Below, piece by piece: positions 12,075-23,430 of a stretch of 64,000 nucleotides of DNA. The first letter of the stretch is position 1. Each line of letters begins with the position of its first letter. The DNA comes from Aquatica leii. Taxonomy: Eukaryota > Arthropoda > Insecta > Coleoptera > Lampyridae. The position numbers and the translations under genes were made by a program. The stretch lies in contig CM069435.1 in the NCBI GenBank assembly GCA_035610365.1, forward strand, positions 80,633,389 to 80,697,388, given 5' to 3'. The notes under the pieces are model-generated. The model was not told the DNA's origin, searched no databases, and worked only from the letters and a program-made list of their open reading frames with translations.

Positions 12075-12215
12075 CGTTGGCAGCTTCGGTTGCAACTATG
12101 ACACGGTCCAAACCCGGAAGACATTCTAATGTTAGTATTCATTCTCCTGTTCTCCTCAAGTTGGAGGTTATTCAACGTAACGAAAACTTGGTTTACGCTA
12201 TTACCAGCACGAATT

Positions 12216-13408
12216 AAGAAAATCCTTAGTGGCTGACCGGATGGTTACAAACACCCCGGATACAAGCTTAATGATCGATATATCTACACCTACGAAAACT
12301 ACAGGTTAGATTATTTCTTATATTTCTTTACGGATGCAACGCCAGTCCTCATCGCGGTCCTCGTTTAAACCTTGCATCACTATCGTAATCTATTTAGTAT
12401 GTTAATTTCTAAGTCATGTCATGTACGGTACTAAATCAGTCAATCAACATTTAAGTGAATATTTACAAAACTTAACTACTTAATTTTAAAGTATAACATC
12501 TTAAGATACGCGACGTACCGTCAATTTAATTAAAATTTTATGTCAACCGTACAGGGGCGTGCTATATGTAACTTATGATGCTAAATTTTATTATGTTAAT
12601 ACTTTCTATTCTATTTTCCCCGTGCTAATAAAAAAACTTAGATGGTTGTGACTTTTTATTCGTTTATTTACCAAGGATTTTCCTGTGCTGCCATCGCTGT
12701 TATAATTTCATCCGGTTCGTGGAAAGGTATTTGCTGCTGGCCGTTAGTTCAAGTCAGATTATCTCTAGTAGCAGTAACTTGGCGCCTAAAATATTTTACT
12801 TCGACTACTGATAACCCACCCTACTTACGACTTCTACCAGATACACTCCTTCTATTACTACTTTCATGTAACACATGCATAGAATAAAGCTTCTACAGTT
12901 TAGATCAGTTTCGGCAAAACCGGACTTGTGAGAAATCAGCAAGAAATTACTGCTTCAGACCATGAGTTCAGGGCAGAAAACGAATTACCATTATCGATTT
13001 TTGCTGAAATATAGAAAATAACACAAGTTTTGGTATAAATAGCAACAACACGAGAGATTATTTTAAAATTGACGAAAATGTAATTTTGAAAGAATGTGAA
13101 GATAATGTGCCTCTTGAAATCGACCGTTGTAAAACAAAATAATCCGATTGAAATTTCTGAAGATACTGAAGAAGAGACTAAAAAAAGGAAATAAAGACGC
13201 TCCTAAAACGTATAGATATGGTAAAGCATTTTCAATAATTCGTAAAAATTTGAGATCACAAAGCCACACAGTCACTGTCCGACTTAAAACTACATTTGCA
13301 AAATACTGTCAGTAAAAATACTTGGGAAACTAAAATATACAACAGCCAGTGTATTGTAGTATGTTTGTATATCTATCTTATTTCTGTTTTTCCTGGGAGA
13401 TTACCTTC
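12216..13408. other. No gene assigned; GC-richer patch at 12640-12890
   Basis: The patch 12640-12890 is less AT-rich than its surroundings. On the minus strand one frame reads EPDEIITAMAAQENPW near 12670-12720 with stops on either side, and on the plus strand 12642-12887 is open. Neither gives a family I can name. The rest is AT-rich and empty. Confidence 0.3.
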
Positions 13409-13451
13409 CTTGAGCGGACAAAAATTACAGTCCCAAAAGTGTCCGCTCAAG
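13409..13451. repeat. 12-bp perfect inverted repeat
   Basis: CTTGAGCGGACA (13409-13420) and TGTCCGCTCAAG (13440-13451) are perfect reverse complements around 19 nt. It is GC-rich for its surroundings and lies about 70 bp left of the copia element. It could be the remnant of a small TIR element or an RNA hairpin; nothing decides between them. Confidence 0.6.
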
Positions 13452-13517
13452 TGAAATTTCAAATAGAAGACAACGAAAAATTAAGTTTTAAAAAAACAAA
13501 CACTACTACACTTTATT

Positions 13518-15478
13518 TGTAAAAATATAGTTGCAAGTGTAAACGCACCTTTATATTATTTTTTGTATAGGGTATTTTAACCTCTAAGATAAGATATATA
13601 ACCTAAGATTAAGTTCGCGCGATATGCTAATTTTTTTTTGCATTTTTTTAATACTAATAAAACTATCTACAACATTTCACAAACAACAGGTTACATAGTT
13701 ATGTAAGAACCTCAAGTATTATCTCCTCGTCTAAAACTTCAACGTACCAGAAAAGTACCTGAAACTTTAAAAGACTTCGTTACATATTCTGCAGTAATTA
13801 ACGAAGATCCACTTACCGTAGAGAAAGCTGTCAGTGGTTCAGATGGAAGTTATGGCTCGAGGCGATGCATAACGAATATGATGCTCTCATAGAAAATGGC
13901 ACTTGAAACCTAGTTGACTTACCACCAGGTAAAAAAGTGGGAATTCAAAACAACAATGAAAGAAGGACGTTCTCAATACAAAACAAGATTGGTTATTAAA
14001 GGTTGTGGACATCAAAAGGGTATCGATTTTAAAGAAACATATTCTCCAGTTGTTCGACACTTCGATAAGATATTTGCTTGCATTTGCTGCAGAACATGAT
14101 CTTGATATTGACCAGCTAGATGCAGTTACAGCCTTTTTACAAGGTGATCTGAGTGAAGAGATTTATATGATTCCTCCAAAACAGTTCAATCATACCAATA
14201 AAGTCTGTCGATTAAAAAAATCTTTATATGGATTAAAACAAGCAAGCCGTTGTTGGAATCAAAGATTAGATCTTTTCCTCAAAAAAATTGACATTGTACA
14301 ATCAAAAACCGACTCGTGTATATATTATAAAATTGCAGGGAAACTCAAGCTAGTTTTGGCAATATACGTAGATAATATAATCCTATTGTCAAATAATCAA
14401 GCAGCCAAAGATAATTTAAAGCAGCAATTGATGAATAATTTTAAAATGAAGTACATTGGTAAAGCCAATTCTATTCTTGGATTTAAAATAACAGACAGAT
14501 CTAAAAAGAAAATTTGGATTAATCAACGTTCTTACATAGAACAAGTTTTAAATAGATTCAACATGAGTAACTGTAGTCCTGTCGATACTCCATTCTGTGC
14601 AGGCAAAAAAATTTCAAAAGAACATTCTCCAGTAACTTTAGAAGAAAAGAAGAAGATGGAAGATATTCCATATCAAGAGGCAGTCGGAAGTCTATTGTTT
14701 GCCGCGCAAATTTCTCGACCAGATATACGTTATGCAGTGAGTTGCGTTAGTCGTTTTAATCAGGATCCTGGACCTGCACATTGGGCAGCTGTCAAACATA
14801 TCTTATAGTATTTAAAGGGAACTGTTGATTATAACCTTGAGTTTAGTGGAAAGATAGCTTGGTCAGATATAATAGAATATTGTGACGCTGATTGGGCCAG
14901 TAACCAAGATGATCGACGTTCAGTCACTGGCTATATCCATTTTAAGAACGGCTCGCCTATTTCTTGGAATAGCAAGGAACAAACCACAGTAACCCTATCA
15001 TCGACTGAAGCCGAGTACATGGCTATGTCGGCAGCAATACAAAACGCTTTGTGACTTCGTGAAGAGTTGTGTGCTAACTCCGATCCGATACTGTTACATG
15101 TGGACAATCAAGGTGCACAACATTTAGCGTTAAATGGTGCTTATCAAGCTCGCGCCAAACATATCGATGTGCTCCATTATTTAAAAAAAAGTGATCAGTG
15201 GACAATTGTGTTTAAAGCATGTGTCGACGAAAGACATGATAGCAGATTCTTTTACGAAGCCGTTAGATAAAATAAAATTTTTAAATTGTATTAAAAGTCA
15301 GGGAGGGTGTTGAAATATAATTGAAACCGTAAACGCGCCTTTATATTATTTCTTGTTTAGGGTATTTTAGCCACTAAGGTAAGATATATAACCTAAGATT
15401 AAGTTCGCGCGTTATGCTAATTTTTCTTTTGTATATTTTAATACTAATAAAACTACTTACAACATTTCATAACCAACA
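13518..15478 (+). mobile_element. Copia LTR retrotransposon, internally deleted, with LTRs and TSD
   Basis: The left LTR (13518-13688) and right LTR (15308-15478) are both 171 bp and end in CAACA; the right begins TGTTG. Both share a run through CCTTTATATTATT, AAGATATATAACCTAAGA and TAAGTTCGCGCG. TTATT flanks the element at 13513-13517 and 15479-15483, a 5-bp target duplication. AGGGAGGG (15300-15307) is the polypurine tract. The internal region is only about 1.6 kb, so gag, protease and integrase are missing and what remains is the C-terminal half of the polyprotein. Differences between the LTRs show it is not recent. Confidence 0.92.
13739..15297 (+). pseudogene. copia pol pseudogene (RT and RNase H)
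   Basis: Across frames the product starts with a linker ending DFVTYSAVINEDP, then TMKEGRSQYKTRLVIKGCGHQ and KETYSPVVRH (13950-14060). The RT domain follows in a long open frame (14005-14808) with DAVTAFLQGDL, LKKSLYGLKQASRCWNQ, and YVDN where the family has YVDD. RNase H follows with YCDADWASNQDD, SRRSVTGY-type sequence, LSSTEAEYMA and a degraded ADSFTKPLDKIKFL tail (15240-15285). Defects seen: frameshift near 14060, TAG at 14806, TGA at 15053, frameshift near 15220, and the Asp-to-Asn change in the active site. It cannot be an active polymerase. Confidence 0.92.
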
Positions 15479-15483
15479 TTATT

Positions 15484-16879
15484 AATATGCTAATCATTCA
15501 AATACATTTACAAATTGTAGCCTTTCTAGAAAATAAAAAATGCAATGCTGTGGAGATTACTCAAACATAATACTTTTAATAAATACACAGAAATAATTTC
15601 AAAACTATTTATTAAATTTGGTAAATTGTTTGGTTACTTTAGATATTTACACAAACCGTCGAGAAAACTATCGAAAATGTTTTCTGAAAATTTAATTATA
15701 GTATTGAAAATCTCAACCTAAGTTAATAAATCTGAAAGGTTAAAGATAATACAAAATTTAAAAGTTTATTATATATACATACGAAACGTTAGCAATATTG
15801 CGTACGTTTTAAGCTTTTATTAGCTTTATTTTATATTCTTTGAAATCATTAATATTTTATAACAGTATCTGCTGTGTTTTCCAATAATTTTTTTCTTCCT
15901 AAAAGTTTACACAACGAATTTTTTGAAGTGCTGCTAAGCTTTATCCCTATTTTAATTAACTTTAAAAGCATAGTTACATAATGCAAGTTTTAATCAATTT
16001 ATTTTATTACAATAATTAAAATAGCTGCAGATATGTAAATTTAAGAGCACGCAATATAAATTCAGCTGAAATTTATTATAACTTCGAAATTCTAAATAAG
16101 AAACCCGTCAAGTTAATCCTTCAGTTTAGACATATGCTTTATATTTGTACCCTTACTAACGTATTATTTATATTATGTTTCAATATGGTAACATTTGTGT
16201 TTAATTACATTTCTTGGAATTGTCGATGAAGTCCTTATTGGCCTTTACCAATGACTCATGTTTAACACAGCAACGCGAATTATGCGGTATTTTTATTTAA
16301 CCAATGAAGAATTGGATTATGTCGTGTTTCAGTTAAAAAAAAGCGTGACATTACTCTACATGTTATATACTTTACGGTTTCATATCTAGCTATATATATA
16401 AATAAAGATTTTTAATTACCTAAAAAATATTTATTATAACACGCGTCGTATGTTTCATTAATCCCTTACATTTTTTGTTTTTTAAGCTTTATGTCGAGTA
16501 AAAATTTGCCGTAATTAAAAATTCTAAATTTTAAATATGTTAGTTTTGTAGGTAGTTCAAAAAATTATATTCTTATATTTAATGAGTAACTTAATCTATT
16601 TTAAATAATACGATAAAAAGCCTTTGAAAATCCCCTAGAAATGGTTTTTCCGTAATGTTACCCGTATTGCGGGGGAACGTTTACCCTTTTACATTTGAAT
16701 TGACACATTATCTACGCGTATGTGGTTACAGTAGGTAATTATACTTAAGCTAATTTTTTTCGAATTTATTACAAGGCGTGCTTTACTTAGATGGATGCAG
16801 TTTGTTGCTACGTTAATTTATTTAGAGTTGTGGATCTGAATTCTGTAGTACAGGTATAAACCAGCATGTAACATAAATT
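15484..16879. other. AT-rich stretch without a gene
   Basis: Nothing coding or repeated was recognised between the copia target duplication and the GC-richer segment that starts near 16880. Confidence 0.45.
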
Positions 16880-17300
16880 AGTATTTATCATGTATGCGGT
16901 GCGGCCGCATCGTCTCAAATAAAATATTCAGTAGTCGACCACACCTGAGTCTTGAAACCATAGAAATAGAGTACGCTTCTGTAGCCACCTGCAAGAGCAA
17001 TAAAACTCAATGTAACCGCAACCGGCACTACAAACTAGGCAATGTACATAGAGCCGCTTTATTGATCCGCCAAGACTCGAGGGAAGGGTTTTAAATTCTC
17101 ATAAACCTGACAGCAACCGCCGTGGAGAAGATTGAGTGGCTCAACAGACCTGGAGGGTGCTTTCAAATTTTCATATTCCGTCTGTTTGCGTCTAACGCCT
17201 TACGCCATATGTCAATGTCAGAATCGGAGCGATCTCTTTAGGTCGGTTGACCAATTCTATGAATTTCTTTTGGGTTCGTTCAATTTAGAAACGTGAATGA
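16880..17300. other. GC-richer unassigned segment next to the Ddr exon
   Basis: Base composition rises clearly here and falls back on both sides. A plus-strand frame (16894-17094) is open for 66 residues and includes SLETIEIEYASVATC, but shows no domain. The minus strand has shorter open pieces and a CTTGCAG acceptor-like site near 16993. It could hold an untranslated or unrecognised exon, a retrocopy, or a conserved non-coding element. It does not encode the next part of the discoidin domain. Confidence 0.3.
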
Positions 17301-17366
17301 TTGCCAGATTGTATTCATGACCGCAAAAACTTCCGACTTATTTGATTAGCATAAATATGAACTTAC

Positions 17367-17472
17367 CGGCCATGTTGTGGACCCACGTTGCCACTATCAA
17401 ACGACGAACTTGCGGTTATGTCTTCATCCTTAATTGCCCCATTTTCCATGCCCAAAGGTGCAATGCATTGTG
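17367..17472 (-). CDS. Ddr: Discoidin domain receptor exon (start of F5/8C domain)
   Basis: On the minus strand an exon runs from the acceptor CTTGCAG (17479-17473) to the donor GTAAGT (17366-17361). It reads S-Q-C-I-A-P-L-G-M-E-N-G then DEDITASSSFDSG and NVGPQHGR. The Cys, PLGM.NG.I.D..ITASS pattern is the start of the discoidin (factor V/VIII type C) domain as found in discoidin domain receptors. Phase matches exactly: the signal-peptide exon at 27545-27678 ends with one base of a codon and this exon supplies two. It ends two bases into the next codon (Arg). The known protein is a collagen-binding receptor tyrosine kinase at the cell surface. The rest of the domain, the membrane segment and kinase were not found and should lie to the left. 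Confidence 0.75.
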
Positions 17473-17479
17473 CTGCAAG

Positions 17480-19375
17480 CATACGAAAAATATTAATATT
17501 GTATTAGTCGAACCCTCATGAATTACGTAAATTAGTACTCGTAAATTACGTAAACTCTAACTGCTTCATTTAAGAAAGCCATGCAAACTTTCATCTAATT
17601 TATGAACTCACGTTTATACTGACAATATATTTAATTTACTGTATCCATAACGTAAAAGTTACGGTGTATATTTAACGAAGTAATAACAAATTTTACTCTT
17701 ACATAATCCCCAGTAAGGCTCTTAAATTATTACAAACTTTATTATAAAGTATAAAGAGCGGTGTCACTTTACAAAAATTCATAAATACGGAAATCGATAG
17801 AGGATGTTGGAAGCGCACAAACAGAATTCCTAATATAATAAAGTATAATTTTGTGAGCACATTGATTTATTATATTTTTATTCAAATATTTTACCTCTTT
17901 TTTGTATTGTCCTTACAAAAATTATTCCGCTTTGTTTAACCTGAATTTCTTTTTATTTCCGACATGGTACTGATTTGATTTTAAGTAAACGTTTGATTTA
18001 ATCTACGTGCTTTTAAATGTGAATGTTAACGATCAGAAACCTTTTTAATTTGATTTTATACGCAGGTTTAAAACATTCGTTTTTAAAGGTACAAAGGTGT
18101 ACACGTTATTTGTTAATTTTAATTATAAAATATATTAACAACGAAAATCAATACGTAATGAGAAAATTGTTTGTTTTGTAATTTTATTTATGTTAAGTAA
18201 CAAAACAAAACAAAAAGAACATGCTTTTTAAATAATATATTTCGAACAAAAAATTATATTTGGTAAGTGTTTAATGGCTACAAATAGCCGTACTTTGGCA
18301 AATTTTCAACCCCAGTAAGATATGATTGTTGTGTTGATATATAATGTACGTACTTATTTAAAAAACAAAAAATGTAAAAAACTGTTTATAAGTCAATAAC
18401 GTCAATACTTTTACCAAAACTTTACAATATTAAGTTTAAATTTCATTCATACAAACAGAGATTAAATAAATATATTAATATTACTAATAACAATTGAGTT
18501 GCAAAAAGTATGTCAGAGCCTTATGATCAAGAAATACCAAAATTTGTATCAATCTATTACAAGAATTTTCTCATAACTTAATTGTTAGCGACTAACTCAG
18601 TTTGATTCGGTGAGTGGATCATCGGTTTCGATGTGCTAATTATAAAGTACCGTTTAAATCTATCCAAACTTGTAAGAGACAAATGACAAAACACAGGTTG
18701 AAACAACAAATATATTTATTTTATCAAAAGAAAAAGATAAATTTATATAGGTGCAATCAAACGCTAGAACGTAGGTCAATATCACAGACAATAGTTGTTG
18801 AAGTAAACCCGTTTCGGCTGGGCAAACCGTCGTACAAAAAATTAAACTTTTCCGCCTAACTTTTACATTCCAATAGAATAAATTTATATTTGTAAATGGT
18901 TAATTGTGACAACAATCTGATATGTGCGCACGGTCGTGTGTACAAACAACTGACAATGTAAATGAAAAGAATTAAAGTAGGAAGTGTAACACTTACAATT
19001 TAGTTTTTCTTTGAAGCATGTAACTAGCTAGCAGCACTTTCTCAGAATTTTCTAAAATTTGCTGAAATATAACAAACACATACATGCGGAGTTATCATAA
19101 GTAAATACCATTCGATTCATATGATTAATAAAAAAACCAAATTAATTGTGTTATTTCGATAAGTGGGCCTTCCAATGAGGACAGAATTGTATTAATTTAG
19201 CGAAGGTTTCGATACCTTCAATCAACGTGGCGTAAAGTCATCATAAGAATTTTTGCAATAACCGAAACGGGTTTAATATCTCCACATTAATGGAATAACA
19301 TGTGGGTATCCGCATACCGCTGATGACAATACGAGAAAATTAAAGTAAATCACAACAATATAAATCAATGCTTAC
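17480..19375 (-). other. Part of the large Ddr intron, no gene seen
   Basis: AT-rich sequence without a convincing frame. The plus-strand frame 18614-18859 is Lys/Gln-rich with no domain and no splice support. Confidence 0.4.
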
Positions 19376-19598
19376 CCCAGGAAAATTTTCACAAGCAGCG
19401 AAAATACAACAACCATTAATCCCATGGATAAGTGAATAATCAGAAGTGAAAACTTCGCTGGGCTTTTACTTAGAACATCTACGTACCAAAAAGACCAGAA
19501 AAGCAAGTTTTCTCCCATCGATATTTCGATGTCAAACATTAAGAAATTGACAGCAATCTCACCCAATGTAGCGAGAAGTGCGCGTTCCGGGAATAAAT
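19376..19598 (-). CDS. Candidate exon of an unidentified membrane protein
   Basis: A 223-nt stretch on the minus strand lies between an acceptor AG (19600-19599) and a good donor GTAAGCATTG (from 19375). One frame is open throughout, starting LFPERALLATLGEIAVNF and including SMGENLLFWSFWYVDVL and LLIIHLSMGLMVVVFSLLVK. The last segment is a clear transmembrane helix and an earlier one is likely. Third-base variety and Trp/Met content look like real coding sequence. I do not recognise the family; a chemosensory or other multipass protein is possible. It lies inside the Ddr intron on the same strand but would interrupt the signal peptide from its domain, so it is more likely a nested gene or an alternative exon. 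Confidence 0.4.
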
Positions 19599-20749
19599 CT
19601 TATAAGGTACAAACATCATACCAAAGCACTTTTAACATAACTAACCGTTTAAGTGCTTAAAGTGTTAAGGAAGTTTTGAATTTTATGTTTTCATAAATAT
19701 TCTTGATGAAAGTAAAATCATCAATGTTATCTAATTTCTTTACTAACGCTATTGTTTTTAGTTACCTTATGTGCAAATTTCTGGTAACATTCTGTACAAA
19801 TTTGACTAGTAAATTGACCATGACCATAATCACTTGCTTACAAGATTATGTGTTCATAACTTCAAATTCTTTTTAAACATTCTTTGAGTTTGCTGTTTTT
19901 TTAAGATATTTAAGTAAATCGTTTGCAATATAAAACCATTTACTAGTTCAAATGTAAAACTATCAAAGTGTTGAAAAAGAAATATTAGACCAAACTGATA
20001 AACGAAGCAAAAGATTATTTTTTTATCATAAAGAAGGAAAGTCGTAAAAAAAGTTCGATTAAAGTTAGGTGGAAAAAAAACCAAAATGTTCTGGAAAAGA
20101 CCAGTATAATCTATAAAAACCTGAATTCAACAAATTTTACAAAGTTATGTGCTGAAACGTGTTCGTACAGTAAGAAAAGTGTTTTTACGTTTTTCAGAGT
20201 CGAGTTTTAAGAAAATCGAGTCTGACAGAAACTACTGTTGTATGGAAAACAGAGATTGCATAATCATCATTATATACAGGGTGTCCCGAATTGAATGGGT
20301 GTGATTTCTGAAACTATAAGAGCTACGAAGTCGGTTAAATGGGCAATGTTGTGCAAGAAACATTTAAAATTGTAATCAGTTTAAAAGTTATGCAAAAAAA
20401 ACTGCTATTTTTAAATTAAAATAATGCAAATTTTTAATAAATTTTAATTAAAACGTACGTTGCAATACGTCGTTAAAAAGAGAAAAAAATGTTATTCAAC
20501 CATGTAAAAATCCAATATGTCCATTTAAGATGAGAAAGTTGGTATTACGTTGGTAGCAACTGCAACTTTGCTTATTCAACCTTCAAGAGAGAAACTAAAT
20601 TTACATTCTGTATAAACCACAACAACCTAGAAACTGCTGACTCCGATAAGAGTACGAAGTTATATTATTGCTTGATTTATAAACGTAAATTATCAAGCAC
20701 ATGGAAATATGGAAAATAATCACAAACCCTGCAAGTTCAAATCAAAAGA
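19599..20749. other. Mostly empty; possible TIR end at 20276
   Basis: At 20270-20295 the sequence reads TATATACAGGGTGTCCCGAA. The ACAGGGTGTCC motif after TA recurs as the end of short DNA transposons in insect genomes. No inverted partner was found in the window, so only one end, or a truncated copy, is present. Confidence 0.3.
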
Positions 20750-22945
20750 ATGGATACCAACATTCCACCTTTCAGAGCTAACAAACCACAAATCTGGTTT
20801 ATTCAATCGGATGGATATATATACATACAAAATGAACCACTAAATTTTGGATCTTTGAAAGACCGCCATATTGGAGAAGTAGATGACATCATTTCTAGCC
20901 CTACAGCAGAAAAAAAATTAAAATTAAAAGATGAGTTATTCAAGAAAATTTCTATTTCCCAAAACACAAGAATTAAGCAACTCTTAGAACATGAAGAGAT
21001 TGGTGGCCGATCGCCATCTCAATTTTTACGACACCTTCAGGGTTTGGCGAGAACAACAGTTCCAAATTCTTTAATATGCACTATCTGGACAAACCGCATG
21101 CCAATACTAATCCCGGCACTTTTGGCAACGCAACCAGACCAGTCCTTAAAAAATCTAGCAAACATGGCAGAGAAGATCCGCGAAACCACTGATCATTCAA
21201 CCCACAGCAATGCAACAATCAACCAAATGTGTTCTTCTTCACTACGAAGAGAATACGAAAATCACTGGTATCATTACCGCTTTAGTGAACGCGCAGCGAA
21301 ATTCAAACCCCCGTATACATATTCTCAGAAAACCAGCAGCAACCTCAGCGAGCGGAGCCAATACTGCAGGCATCAGTACACTTAACCGACTTTTTTTAAT
21401 TATAGACACGTACAAACTTCTTTAGTTAAGACTAAGTATAATATGTATGCCGCAAATGCTACTGTGATACCTACATATGGAGTTAAAACAATCAATTTAA
21501 ACTTCGCTGAAAATAGAGATTTCCGTTAGTCGTGCATCATACCTGATGTTTAGAAACTGATAATTGGTATCGATTTCATTAGCTTTTACCGATTGCTTAT
21601 AGATGCCCAGCGTCGTCAACTCATCGACAACAGCACAGGCTTAAAAACAACATGCGTACGAACGCCTTATTGTGGCATGGTAAAAACTGTAATAAACAAC
21701 ACCTATACCATAAATTGGTATTAAGATACACAAAAATAACAAGACCAGCTCAACATGTAGAAAATGACACAACATTATGCACCACATCAAAACGCCACCT
21801 GGTCCTCCAGTAACAACACAAAGCCGTCGATTAGCACCGGAACAGCTTAAGGTAACAAACAAAGAATTCAAGCACTTACTTGCCCTTGGAATCATCATCT
21901 CTTCAAAAAGTAGCTGGACTTTACCACTTCATCTGGCGCAAAAAAAACGGTGCCCGATAAATACTCCGTTTCTCACATACAAGGTTTTAAACAACTTTTA
22001 AGCAATAAAACAATATTCTCAACCATCGACTCAGTCAACGTATTTCATCAAATTCCGATAAACCCGAAAAACAAAACCAAGACTGTCGTCACAACAACTT
22101 TCCGCCTATATGAATTTCATTAAATTAGTTTTAGACTAAAGAACGCAGTCCAAACCTTCAGCGCTTTAGCGATCATACACTACGAAGACTTGATTGCTAT
22201 TATGCATATCTCGAAGATATTCTAATTGCATCTGAATTTGAATAGCAACACTTAAAAGATCTAAAATTAGTTTTTCGAAGATTAGAAGCGTTTGGAATAG
22301 TTATTAACGTTTCGTAGAGTATATTTGAAAAACCCAAAGTCACATTTTTAGGATACACAGTCAAGAATAATGATTGTAAACCTTGTAGTGTAAGAATGCC
22401 ATTAGCGAAGCAAGAAAGCCAAGCACTGTCAAACAACTGAGACGCTCTACAGACGGTTTATTCCTAATGCAGTTCAAACACAAGCTCTACTGTATAACCT
22501 ACTTTACGAACCTGGAATACAGAGTGGACAGAAGCTACCGAACAAGCTTCCCAAACTGTTAAGCAATCACTAGCGAATGCTGCAGCATTAATACACCCGT
22601 TTCCGAATGCTATTCGTTCATTAATGGTGGATGCATCCAACTTTGCAATATGTGCAGTACTGCAGCAGAAGGTCGATGCTTCATGGCATTTTTGTCAAAG
22701 GCAACAAAACTACAATGCATACAAACGTTAACTCGTTGCTGCCTAAGCCGTTGTCAAACATTTTAAGCAATATCTTGAGAGACGTGATTTTATCCTTTTT
22801 ACGTATCATAAATCATTAATTTATGCATTTAAACAAAAACCCGAAAGACTTCGCCGAGACAGTTCCGCTATATGAACTATATCAGTGAATTTACTACGGA
22901 AATCCGTCACGTCAGTGTAAAAGACAACATTCCAGTAGACACACT
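20750..22945 (+). pseudogene. Ty3/gypsy gag-pol relic
   Basis: The first frame (20750-21385) is 211 residues of gag: PPFRANKPQIWF, then VDDIISSPTAEKKLKLKDEL, LLEHEEIGGRSPSQFLRHLQ and TIWTNRMPILIPALLATQ, the pattern of single-ORF insect gypsy elements with a DUF7041-type N terminus. Then come a protease remnant with DT at 21403 followed by Tyr instead of Gly, IIGIDFIS (about 21550), PPGPPVTTQSRRLAPEQLK (21787), a shifted RT with TIDSVNVFHQIPI (22025) and YAYLEDILIASEFE where YIDD is expected (22200), LGYTV-type and RRFIPNAVQ-type pieces, RNase H around LMVDASNFAICAVLQQ (22623), and DNIPVDTLSDFAVA at the end. Integrase and LTRs are missing. It is broken by several shifts and stops. Confidence 0.85.
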
Positions 22946-23430
22946 CTCAGATTTTGCAGTAGCATAACTTTAGTATCTTTTTGTAGTCATTGACTAAACG
23001 ACCAAACGGAGAAGCTACCACTGCTGTCTGGTATAAATTTATACAACCACTTGATAAAATTTGTCCTGTAAGCTTGCAGTCAAGATAGAACAGCAGTATT
23101 TCTATTAGAGCGGAAATGGTTTTATAACCAGGAATTTCCAAGAAACTTAAAAATTTTTAGAATAACGACATCTAACGTCGTAAAATAAAATTACCACATC
23201 TTTCATTCAACTTGTAAACACAAATTTATGTTCCGAAATAACAAACACAATAATAAAACATATTCGAAATTAATACACCAAAGTTGAAGAATTGGGGTCA
23301 CAAGTTATATACCGCTTCAGGTAGCAAAAATGATAGATGGCGTGTTCCGAACTACCGTGACAAAACAGAACTTAAGTTTGACGTGACACTTATTTATTCA
23401 TTTTGTATGAACCTCCAAACAACAACATAA
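22946..23430. other. Unassigned sequence with a small dispersed repeat
   Basis: The piece at about 23150-23200 (TTTTTAGAATAACG ... GTCGTAAAATAAAATTA) resembles 25968-26015 (TTTCAGAATAAC ... GACGTAAAATAAAATTA), so a short repeat family is shared by the two gypsy borders. The minus-strand frame 22947-23141 has no recognised domain. Confidence 0.3.

Larger units (their letters stand above)
11524..12136. mobile_element. Penelope-like foldback element, family B
   Basis: Arms of exactly 272 bp (11555-11826 and 11865-12136) are near-perfect reverse complements around a 38-nt spacer. An exact 14-bp direct repeat, ATTCATTCTCCTGT, flanks the insertion at 11510-11523 and 12137-12150. The left end carries 31 nt (11524-11554) that the right end lacks. 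Long target duplication, inverted terminal units and an asymmetric tail of about 30 nt fit Penelope-like retroelements. Each arm carries a hammerhead-ribozyme-like core. There is no RT or endonuclease frame. The mirror-image frames at 11435-11677 (minus) and 12014-12217 (plus) come from the duplicated arm. The high arm identity suggests a young insertion, or arms kept alike by conversion. Confidence 0.8.
11433..12215 (+). pseudogene. Possible exon interrupted by the foldback insertion
   Basis: If the foldback element and one copy of its 14-bp target duplication are left out, one frame stays open from an acceptor-like TTTTTTAG (ending 11432) across the insertion site to TAA at 12213. It covers about 53 residues, strongly hydrophobic before the site (FYIFSGIPFLFFLYVFYSGW) and polar after it (LEVIQRNENLVYAITSTN). 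A donor GGTAAGTG lies 77 nt upstream at 11355, giving a normal insect intron length. T-rich sequence stays open easily in several frames, so this is weak support for a broken membrane-protein exon. No homologue is recognised. Confidence 0.25.

Noticed and set aside
11555..12136. Foldback as a simple MITE with TIRs
   Set aside because: A 14-bp target duplication and a one-sided 31-nt tail are not expected of DNA-transposon TIR elements.
21641..21898. 85-residue minus-strand frame
   Set aside because: The plus strand encodes the gypsy segment with PPGPPVTTQSRRLAPEQLK; the minus frame is a shadow.
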